From DATGKK01 sp035294725 (GTDB lineage Bacteria > Actinomycetota > Acidimicrobiia > Acidimicrobiales > Bog-793): DNA of 17,904 bases. The position numbers and the translations under genes were made by a program. Positions within the stretch are counted from its first letter, which is position 1; each line of letters starts with the position of its first letter. This document shows positions 1 through 5,757 of the stretch, piece by piece. The stretch is taken from NCBI GenBank assembly GCA_035294725.1, contig DATGKK010000064.1:1-17904 (forward strand), given 5' to 3'. Under the pieces are notes generated by a model. It did not search any database and was not told the origin of the DNA. It saw only the letters and a list, made by a program, of their open reading frames with translations.

Positions 1-183
1 GAGGTGGCGGGCTCGGTCTCGGGCGGCTGCGTCGAGGGTGCCGTCGTCACGGAGGCGCTCGAGGTGCTGGAGACCGGGGAGCCCCGGCTGCGCACCTTCG
101 GCTACTCCGACGACGAGGCCTTCGCCGTTGGCCTCACCTGCGGTGGGACCCTGCACATCCTCATCGAGCCGCTCGACTGGTGA
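1..183 (+). CDS. XdhC/CoxI-domain protein, C-terminal end only (5' cut by window edge)
   Basis: Reading frame 1 is open from the first base and stops at the TGA at 181-183, giving 60 visible residues. They hold the classic XdhC/CoxI signature: GSVSGGCVEG at residues 4-13, then a GLTCGGT motif followed by a short beta strand ending in IEPLDW. Proteins of this family help insert the sulfurated molybdenum cofactor into xanthine dehydrogenase or aerobic CO dehydrogenase. The frame ends right after the CoxI domain, with no Rossmann domain, so this looks like a stand-alone small CoxI-type gene; the next gene (GTG at 191, 7 bases on) supplies the Rossmann part. The family call is firm. The true start, full length and any cox structural genes lie to the left and cannot be seen. 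A single long XdhC split by a frameshift is less likely, because the next gene carries its own complete N-terminal region. Confidence 0.85.
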   Translation, partial: EVAGSVSGGCVEGAVVTEALEVLETGEPRLRTFGYSDDEAFAVGLTCGGTLHILIEPLDW

Positions 184-190
184 GCCGACG

Positions 191-1087
191 GTGACCGGGC
201 GGCCCATCTACGAGGCGCTGCGCTCGGCCTTGTTGGCGTCGGAGCCGGTGGCGCTCGTGACGGTGGTGGCGGTCGACGCCGACGTCGACTCGGAGCTCAG
301 CCGCACCGGGGCGGGGGGGCAGGGCTCGCCCGCGAGCGGGGCGCCGGTCGCCTTGCCGCGGGTCGGGGCGAAGCTCCTTGTCGCCCCGCCCCCGCCGAAC
401 GGCGGCGACCCGGTGGTGGTCGGGGCGGTCGGCGACGTCGAGCTCGACCGGGTCCTCGTCCGGGACGCCCTCGCAGCGCTCGACCGCGGGATCACCGTCA
501 CCCGCCACTACGGCCCCCAGGGTGAGGCACGGCGCGGGGACGTGTCGGTCTTCATCGAGTCGTTCACCGCGCCGCCCGTGATGGTCATCTTCGGCGCCGT
601 CGACTTCACCGCCGCGCTCGCCCAGGCCGGCAAGCTGCTCGGCTACCGGGTGATCGTCTGCGACGCCCGCCCGGTCTTCGCGACTGCGCGCCGCTTCCCC
701 GCTGCCGACGAGGTGGTGGTGGACTGGCCGGATCGCCTCTTGGCCCGCATCGGTCCCGAGCTCACTCCCCGCGACGCGATCTGCGTGCTCACCCACGACA
801 CCAAGTTCGACGTGCCCGCGGTGCTCTCCGCGCTGTCGACCCGTGCCGGCTACATCGGGGCGATGGGCTCCCGGCGCACGCACGAGGAGCGGTGGCGGCG
901 CCTCGTCGAGGCCGGGGCGGACGAGGCGGCCCTCCGAGCCCGCCTCATGAGCCCGATCGGCCTCGACATCGGTGCCCGCACCCCTGAGGAGACGGCCGTG
1001 GCGATCTGCGCCGAGATCGTGGCGGCGAGGGCGGGGATCGAGGTCCCCTCGCTGAGGGACGCAGAGGGGCCGATCCACCGGCGCTGA
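191..1087 (+). CDS. XdhC family molybdenum-hydroxylase maturation protein with Rossmann domain
   Basis: 298 residues if started at the GTG at 191. An upstream extension to 38 is open but duplicates, in the wrong frame, the CoxI gene and is rejected. The GGTGAG at 179-184 could serve as a weak ribosome site. Residues 1 to about 130 resemble a degenerate CoxI-type domain (GAKLLV, then LD..LVRDALAAL and an acidic DVSVFIE strand). From about residue 132 follows the XdhC C-terminal Rossmann domain: VMVIFGAVDF, GYRVIVCDARP with the acidic residue expected to contact the nucleotide, AICVLTHDTKFD, and the family hallmark GYIGAMGSRRTHEER. Established role of XdhC: binds molybdenum cofactor and helps its sulfuration and insertion into XDH or CODH. 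Its place between a CoxI-domain gene and a MobA-like gene fits a cox/xdh maturation operon. No catalytic enzyme subunit is visible, so the client enzyme is inferred. Confidence 0.9.
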   Translation: MTGRPIYEALRSALLASEPVALVTVVAVDADVDSELSRTGAGGQGSPASGAPVALPRVGAKLLVAPPPPNGGDPVVVGAVGDVELDRVLVRDALAALDRGITVTRHYGPQGEARRGDVSVFIESFTAPPVMVIFGAVDFTAALAQAGKLLGYRVIVCDARPVFATARRFPAADEVVVDWPDRLLARIGPELTPRDAICVLTHDTKFDVPAVLSALSTRAGYIGAMGSRRTHEERWRRLVEAGADEAALRARLMSPIGLDIGARTPEETAVAICAEIVAARAGIEVPSLRDAEGPIHRR

Positions 1088-1166
1088 GCAACCGGCACCG
1101 AGGGCGCGCCTCGAGGCTCGGCCAGGTGCCCGTGAGCCATCTGGTGCCGGCACCTCGAGGCCGCCG

Positions 1167-1195
1167 CTTCCAGAGAGGGGATCGGCCGGTACGCT
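1167..1195 (+). promoter_or_regulatory. possible promoter of the MobA-like gene (leaderless type)
   Basis: A TACGCT hexamer at 1190-1195 fits the TANNNT form of actinobacterial -10 boxes and ends 7 bases before the ATG at 1203, so transcription would begin at or near the start codon. A weak -35 (CTTCCA, 1167-1172) lies 17 bases upstream. No Shine-Dalgarno sequence is close to the ATG, which agrees with a leaderless message. The gap before it (1088-1202) also contains a perfect palindrome, GGTGCCGGCACC at 1143-1154, and a short GC hairpin at 1099-1113 that could end upstream transcription. Inference from motif positions only. Confidence 0.35.
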
Positions 1196-1202
1196 CCCGC
1201 AG

Positions 1203-1766
1203 ATGTCGAAGGCCGCCGTGATCCTCGCAGCAGGATCCGGCTCCAGGTTCGGCGGCTCACCCGGCGAGAAGCTGCTCGCCGTGACCCGCGGTCGCCCCCT
1301 GCTCGCCCACGCCGTCGCGCCGGCCCTGGAGGCCCGGCTCGACGAGCTCGTCGTGGTCTCGGGGTCGGTCGACGTCTCCGGCGCGGTCCCCGAGGACGCC
1401 ACGATCCTCCACAACGGGCAGTGGCAGGAGGGCCAGGCCACCTCGCTCCGGGTCGCCATCGACTGGTGCCAGCGCCAGGGGCACGAGGCCGTCGTGGTCG
1501 GGCTCGGCGACCTGCCCGGCCTCACCGCTGAGGCGTGGCGGGCGATCGCGGACGCTCCGGGCGGTCCGATCGTCGTGGCGACCTATGGTGGCCGCCGGGG
1601 CCATCCGGTCCGGCTCGACGAGGACGTGTGGCCGTCGCTCCCGATCGCGGGCGACGAGGGTGCCAGAGCGGTCATCGCCCGTCATCCCGAGCTGGTCACC
1701 GAAGTAGCCTGCACGGGCAAGTCCGTGGACATCGACACCAGGGAGGACCTCCGGCGATGGAGCTGA
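1203..1766 (+). CDS. MobA/MocA-like molybdenum cofactor nucleotidyltransferase
   Basis: 187 residues, the usual length for this family. The N-terminal nucleotide-binding loop reads LAAGSGSRFGG (residues 8-18) with a following lysine (K23); NGQWQEGQATSLR at 71-83 and the metal-binding GDLP at 102-105 are hallmarks of the MocA/MobA NTP-transferase group; GHPV (133-136) and DIDTREDL (176-183) close the fold. Family enzymes transfer CMP or GMP to molybdopterin to make the dinucleotide cofactor. Aerobic CO dehydrogenase uses the CMP form, so a MocA-like cytidylyltransferase role is the likely reading next to XdhC and CoxG genes, but sequence alone does not separate CTP from GTP use. The last 10 bases overlap the CoxG-like gene, suggesting translational coupling. 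There is no clear ribosome site before the ATG; see the promoter entry. Confidence 0.85.
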   Translation: MSKAAVILAAGSGSRFGGSPGEKLLAVTRGRPLLAHAVAPALEARLDELVVVSGSVDVSGAVPEDATILHNGQWQEGQATSLRVAIDWCQRQGHEAVVVGLGDLPGLTAEAWRAIADAPGGPIVVATYGGRRGHPVRLDEDVWPSLPIAGDEGARAVIARHPELVTEVACTGKSVDIDTREDLRRWS

Positions 1767-2503
1767 CCAACGACTTCGAGGTTCCGGTCCCGCTCGACCA
1801 GGCGTGGAGCGTGCTGACCGATGTCGAGCGGATCGCGCCGTGCATGCCCGGCGCGCAGCTGAAGGAAGTCGAGGGCGACGAGTACCGGGGCATCGTCAAG
1901 GTGAAGGTGGGCCCCATCACGGCCTCCTACCGCGGGGCCGCCCGCATCGAGCAGCTCGACGCCGACCACCACCGGGCAGTGCTGAAGGCGGAGGGCCGTG
2001 AGACGAGAGGGCAGGGCAACGCCTCGGCGACGATCACGGCGAGCCTGGCCGAGGCGGGCGATGGCCGGACCGCGGTCTCGGTCGTGACCGACCTCAACAT
2101 CACGGGCAAGGTGGCGCAATTCGGACGGGGGGTCCTCGCCGACGTCTCGGCCAAGCTCCTCGAGCAGTTCGTGGCGAACCTCGAGTCGACGGTCCTCGCG
2201 CCCGCACCGCCGGCCGGCGAAGGTGCGCCACCTGCTGCCACCGGGCCCGAGCCGGCAGAAGAGCCGGCCGGTGAGGCGCCAGCGGCGGGAGCCGCCCCCG
2301 CCGAGATCGAGCCCGAGGCTGAGCCGGCCGCCGCGCCGCACGGCGGGGTCCGGCGCGTGGAGCATCCCGAGCCGGAGCCGGTCGACCTCGTCGACGTCGC
2401 CCGCTCCTCCCTCGGCAAGCGGCTCCTGCCCTATGCGAGCATCGCCGGGGCGATCTTCCTGCTCCGCATCGTCATCTACGCGCTCCGTCGCCGGAAGAAG
2501 TAG
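1757..2503 (+). CDS. CoxG-like carbon monoxide dehydrogenase subunit G, SRPBCC fold, C-terminal membrane anchor
   Basis: 248 residues from the ATG at 1757, which has GGAGG at 1742-1746 ten bases upstream and overlaps the previous gene by 10 bases. Residues 1 to about 150 form a CoxG/SRPBCC domain: an ELTNDFEVPVPLDQAW start, the strongly typical RIAPCMPGAQL segment, VKVKVGPITASYRG, and a DLNITGKVAQFGRGV helix. About 60 residues rich in Ala, Pro and Glu follow as a flexible linker, then one hydrophobic segment (LLPYASIAGAIFLLRIVIYA) and a basic tail RRRKK, a pattern for an anchor with a cytoplasmic tail. In CO-oxidising bacteria CoxG recruits CODH to the cytoplasmic membrane. This is the last gene of the visible maturation group, and together with XdhC and the MobA-like gene it points to aerobic CO dehydrogenase rather than xanthine dehydrogenase as the client. 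That last step is inference. Confidence 0.88.
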   Translation: MELTNDFEVPVPLDQAWSVLTDVERIAPCMPGAQLKEVEGDEYRGIVKVKVGPITASYRGAARIEQLDADHHRAVLKAEGRETRGQGNASATITASLAEAGDGRTAVSVVTDLNITGKVAQFGRGVLADVSAKLLEQFVANLESTVLAPAPPAGEGAPPAATGPEPAEEPAGEAPAAGAAPAEIEPEAEPAAAPHGGVRRVEHPEPEPVDLVDVARSSLGKRLLPYASIAGAIFLLRIVIYALRRRKK

Positions 2504-2545
2504 CCGCCGCGCGGCGGCAGGCCCCGCTCGAAGAGGAGCTCGACG

Positions 2546-3097
2546 ATCGAGAGACCCGACCCTGCCCGGCTCGGCGATCCGTCGCCGTCGGATCTCGACG
2601 CGGTCACCGAGCTGCTCGGGCGACCGCTGCGCGGCCGCTTCGAGGTGGCAGTCCGGCGCCGTGACGGAGGACCGGTCGTGATCAAGAACGCGCCCTTCCT
2701 CGACGACGGCACCCCGATGCCCACCCTCTACTGGCTGGTCGGCCGCCCGGAGCGGGAGGCCGTGAGCCGGCTCGAGGCCGCCGGCGGGGTGAGGGAGGCG
2801 GAGCGGGAGGCAGACCCCGAGGCGCTCTCGGCGGCACACGCCCGCTACTCGGCCGAGCGGGACGCCGCAGCTCGGCGCCTCCTCGAGGGGCACCCCTGCG
2901 GCGATGAGCCCCGGCCGTGGCCGGCCGGCGGCGTCGGCGGCACCCGCCGCGGGGTGAAGTGCCTCCACGCCCACCTCGCCTGGTACCTCGCCGGCGGCGA
3001 CGACCCCGTCGGCGAGTGGGCGGCCGGCCGGCTCGGCATTGCGAGGGAGGGCTACGTCGCCGGCCCGGCAGGCCTCGCGGAGCGAGCGGGTGGCTGA
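2546..3097 (+). CDS. DUF501 family protein, apparent ATC start
   Basis: The core is unmistakably DUF501: NAPFLDDGTPMPTLYWLVG, a helix RPEREAVSRLEAAGGV, and GVKCLHAHLAWYLAGGDDPVG near the C-terminus. The only ordinary start codon in frame is GTG at 2645, which would give 150 residues but cut off a well-conserved stretch (DLDAVTELLGRPLRGRFEV). The frame is open back to the stop at 2501-2503 with no ATG, GTG or TTG. I therefore place the start at the ATC at 2546, which lies 7 bases after GAGGAG (2533-2538), giving 183 residues. This could be a rare ATC start, or an ATG misread as ATC. The role of DUF501 is unknown; in mycobacteria and relatives the gene sits directly before an exopolyphosphatase gene, as here. 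It overlaps the next gene by 8 bases (3090-3097). Confidence 0.8.
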   Translation: MERPDPARLGDPSPSDLDAVTELLGRPLRGRFEVAVRRRDGGPVVIKNAPFLDDGTPMPTLYWLVGRPEREAVSRLEAAGGVREAEREADPEALSAAHARYSAERDAAARRLLEGHPCGDEPRPWPAGGVGGTRRGVKCLHAHLAWYLAGGDDPVGEWAAGRLGIAREGYVAGPAGLAERAGG

Positions 3098-4082
3098 GGG
3101 CGCCTCCATCGCCGAGGCGCGGGCGCTCGGCGGTGGTGTCGCGGCGGTCGACTGCGGCACGAACTCGACCCGGCTCCTCGTGCTCGGGCCCGACGGGACC
3201 CGCCTCGCCCGGCGGATGCAGATCACCCGGCTCGGCGCCGGGGTCGACCGCACCGGCGAGCTCGACCGAGCGGCGATGGAGCGCACCCTCGCCGTCCTGC
3301 GCGAGTTCCGTCAGCTCCTCGACGAGCTCGGCGTCGAGGCGGCCGCCGGCCGAGTGAGGGCGGCCGCCACCTCGGCGACCCGGGACGCTCGCAACGCGGC
3401 CGAGTTCGTCGAGGCGGCCGGCGAGATCCTCGGCGTCCGGCCCGAAGTCATCAAGGGCCGGGAAGAGGGCCGCCTCGCCTACCTCGGTGCCACCCGCGGG
3501 CTGCCCGAGGAGGCCGGCCCCTACCTCGTCGTCGACATCGGCGGCGGCTCCACGGAGCTGATCGCCGGGGCCGAACCGTCGGCGCCCGATGGCGGGCCGG
3601 CGGTCGTCGTCTCGCTCGACGTCGGCTGCGTCCGGATCACGGAGCGGTATCTCGCAAGCGACCCTCCCACGGCCGAGGAACTGGCCGCCGCCCGCCTCGC
3701 GGCGCGAGAGCTGATCGAGTCCGCCGCCCGCGCCCATCTCGAGCTCCGCAGCGCACGGACGATGGTCGGTGTCGCCGGGACCGTGTCGGCGCTGGCGGTG
3801 ATGGCGCTAGGACTTGAGGGTTTCGTCGAGGAGCGGGTCCACCACGCCCGGATCTCGCGCGCCGAGGTCGCCGACCTCGCGAGACGACTGGCCTCGGTGC
3901 CGCTCGCCGAGCGGCGGGAGCTACGCGGCATGGAGCGTGCCCGGGCCGACGTGATCGTCGGCGGTGCCACGGTCCTCGAGGAGGTGATGGGCACGCTCGG
4001 CTACGACGAGCTCGTCGCGTCGGAGTCCGACATCCTCGACGGGATCGCCCACGAGCTCCTCGGGCGGCGTCACAGCAGCTGA
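3090..4082 (+). CDS. Ppx/GppA phosphatase family protein
   Basis: 330 residues from the GTG at 3090, which overlaps the DUF501 stop and follows a GGAG at 3079-3082; a longer TTG start at 3039 is possible but would add a non-conserved basic stretch. The ASKHA-fold motifs are in order: phosphate-1 loop DCGTNSTRLL (residues 21-30), RAAATSATRDARNAAEF (90-106), GREEGRLAYLG (123-133) with the catalytic glutamate, phosphate-2 DIGGGSTEL (149-157), and a late GVAGTVSALA (227-236). Family members hydrolyse inorganic polyphosphate or the gamma/5'-phosphate of pppGpp. At this length it lacks the C-terminal HD-type extension of E. coli Ppx, like the short mycobacterial forms. The coupled DUF501 gene upstream is the arrangement seen around the Mycobacterium tuberculosis ppx2 gene. 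Which substrate is used cannot be told from sequence. Confidence 0.9.
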   Translation: MAEGASIAEARALGGGVAAVDCGTNSTRLLVLGPDGTRLARRMQITRLGAGVDRTGELDRAAMERTLAVLREFRQLLDELGVEAAAGRVRAAATSATRDARNAAEFVEAAGEILGVRPEVIKGREEGRLAYLGATRGLPEEAGPYLVVDIGGGSTELIAGAEPSAPDGGPAVVVSLDVGCVRITERYLASDPPTAEELAAARLAARELIESAARAHLELRSARTMVGVAGTVSALAVMALGLEGFVEERVHHARISRAEVADLARRLASVPLAERRELRGMERARADVIVGGATVLEEVMGTLGYDELVASESDILDGIAHELLGRRHSS

Positions 4083-4088
4083 GCCCCG

Positions 4089-5324
4089 CTACCGCTCTCC
4101 CGTCCCCTGTGCCGGGCTGACGGCTCCGGCGAGCTCCTCGCACTCGTGCACGAACCGGTCCGTGTCCCCGTGCTCTCGCACGACGAGCTCACGGCCCGCC
4201 CTGCCCATGGCGAGCCGCTCCGCCTCGTGGGCGAGGAGCCAGCCGGCCTGGTCGAGGAGCTCGCCCGGCGCCTCGTACCACAGCCCACCGTTCGAGGCCG
4301 CCGCGAGCTCGGCTGCCACGGAACCCGCTGGGACCACAACGGGCGTGCCGAAGGCGAGGGACTCGACGGCTTCCCGCCCGACCGGTCCCTGCCGGCGCAG
4401 GTCGACGGTGGCGACGGCACCCGCCATCAGCCGCCAGAGGTTCATGCGGCTCGGCGCCCACGGCACCTCGAAGTGCCGGCCCTCCTCGCTCACGAGCCAC
4501 CGCCCCTTCCGCACCTCGGCCACCGAGACGGGTCCGAGCACGGACCGCAGGTAGTCGTGGGGCATTCCGGCAACGGCGGAGGGGTCGCCCTCCGGCCAAC
4601 CCGAGATGACGAGGAGGTACCGGCCGAAGCTCGCGATCCCGGCGAGGCGGGAGTGCGACGCCTGGCCGTTCACCGGGAAGGCGACATGCAGCCTCTTCAC
4701 GACGGTCGGGTCCCGCCGGCCGGCGCTCTCTCGCAGGAGGCGCTCCTCGGCGGGTGAGACGGCTCCGATCGCGTCGGCGACCTCGGCAAGGGTGGCCATG
4801 GCGTCCGAGGCGAGGCGCTCATCGGTCCCGAGGAGGGGAAGCGCCACGACGCGGGGGCGGTCCGGACCGACGGGGAGCGCCTCGGCGATCCAGAGCGACT
4901 CCACTCCGGCGAGGACGACGACCTCGGGTGCCAGTGTGTCGAGACGCTCGAGCGCTTCGGGGCTGTGGCGGCTCTGGATCCCGATGAGCCGCCTCGTGGC
5001 GAGATCGGGGAGCGTCCCGGCCCGGCGTGACCCCCGGACGGCGCCGAGCGCCAGCGCCGTGGTGAGGATGGCCGGGAGCCGAGCCTCGCACGCCGCCGCG
5101 GCCACGGAGTGCACCGGGAAGATGCCGTCCTCTGAGAGCCGAGGCGGCAACGAGCGCAGGTCGCCCCGGTCGTCGAGACTTACGACGGCCACGTCGTGGC
5201 TGAGGGCGAGCGCTCCCGCAACAGCTCGGACGGCGCTCGGCACCTCACCGGAGTGGGCGCCCCACTCCGCCATGACGACGGCGGCCCGACGTCGGCGGGT
5301 CCCGTCGGCGGACCGCTCACCCAT
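4089..5324 (-). CDS. GT-B fold (GT4-like) glycosyltransferase
   Basis: 411 residues. The N-terminal half opens with a Rossmann-like strand (AAVVMAEWGAHSGEVPSAVR, residues 14-33) followed by HDVAVVSLDD and later EVVVLAGVES. The C-terminal half has the glycosyltransferase nucleotide-sugar site GPVGREAVESLAFGTPVVVP (313-332), then a GGLWYEAPGEL segment (346-355), as in GT4 enzymes. The first glutamate of the usual EX7E pair seems absent (Gly at about 313), so the donor site is somewhat unusual. It is the last gene of a three-gene operon: its ATG (5322-5324) overlaps the stop of the 146-residue gene by 8 bases. With the upstream GT2-type fusion it probably builds a cell-surface or secreted glycan; donor and acceptor are unknown. 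It meets the Ppx/GppA gene tail to tail with only 6 bases between stops. Confidence 0.75.
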   Translation of the reverse strand: MGERSADGTRRRRAAVVMAEWGAHSGEVPSAVRAVAGALALSHDVAVVSLDDRGDLRSLPPRLSEDGIFPVHSVAAAACEARLPAILTTALALGAVRGSRRAGTLPDLATRRLIGIQSRHSPEALERLDTLAPEVVVLAGVESLWIAEALPVGPDRPRVVALPLLGTDERLASDAMATLAEVADAIGAVSPAEERLLRESAGRRDPTVVKRLHVAFPVNGQASHSRLAGIASFGRYLLVISGWPEGDPSAVAGMPHDYLRSVLGPVSVAEVRKGRWLVSEEGRHFEVPWAPSRMNLWRLMAGAVATVDLRRQGPVGREAVESLAFGTPVVVPAGSVAAELAAASNGGLWYEAPGELLDQAGWLLAHEAERLAMGRAGRELVVREHGDTDRFVHECEELAGAVSPAQGTGER

Positions 5325-5757
5325 CGAGGCGGCGGTCCACGTAGTGGGCGAAGTCGATCATGTCGTGGCGGACCGCTCCGATCATCCGGAGCTGGTTCGT
5401 CGCCACGTCGTCGACGCGGCGGCTCGCGACGTCGACGGCCCGGGTGCTCACCGCGAGGTACTCCTGCAGGCGGGAGAAGTACGGGGCGAGCACGGCCATG
5501 ATGAGCCGGTGCTGCAGCCGCCGCACCACGCCCCGGACGCCCCTGGCGGGCGGAGGCGCGAGGAGGGCGCCCAGGTCCCAGTTGCGGTGCATCCAAGCCA
5601 GGTGCTCGTTCTCGTGGAGCGGGGGCCGGATGGCCTCGGAGAGGACGCGTTCGAAGGACTCCGAGGGAGCCCAGCCGCGCGGCGAGACCCCCTCTGACTG
5701 GCGGATCGCCCTCAGCTCGTCGACGACGTGCCGAGCATCGACAGGAAGCTCTGCCAT
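5317..5757 (-). CDS. small helical protein of unknown function in the glycosyltransferase operon
   Basis: 146 residues from the ATG at 5755-5757. The start lies inside the 3' end of the glycosyltransferase fusion (46-base overlap) and the stop overlaps the next gene by 8 bases, so all three are probably coupled. No catalytic motif is visible. The chain is mostly helical: an N-terminal helix (DARHVVDELRAIRQSEG), a segment HENEHLAWMHRNWDLGALLAPPPARG at about 48-73, an amphipathic basic stretch with hydrophobic LIMAVLAPYFSRLQEYL, and heptad-like helices containing RAVDVASRRVDDV and GAVRHDMIDFAHYVDRRLDG at the end. I recall similar sequences as short genes or N-terminal regions next to actinobacterial glycosyltransferases and methyltransferases, but cannot name a family. 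A membrane-peripheral or scaffolding role for the glycan enzymes is a guess. That it is a real gene is supported by the overlaps and the high Arg/Leu/Ala codon bias shared with its neighbours. Confidence 0.7.
   Translation of the reverse strand: MAELPVDARHVVDELRAIRQSEGVSPRGWAPSESFERVLSEAIRPPLHENEHLAWMHRNWDLGALLAPPPARGVRGVVRRLQHRLIMAVLAPYFSRLQEYLAVSTRAVDVASRRVDDVATNQLRMIGAVRHDMIDFAHYVDRRLDG

Noticed and set aside
161..1685. Long minus-strand open frames opposite the XdhC and MobA-like genes.
   Set aside because: They are shadow frames produced by high GC content; they show no motifs, while the + strand carries clear conserved families.
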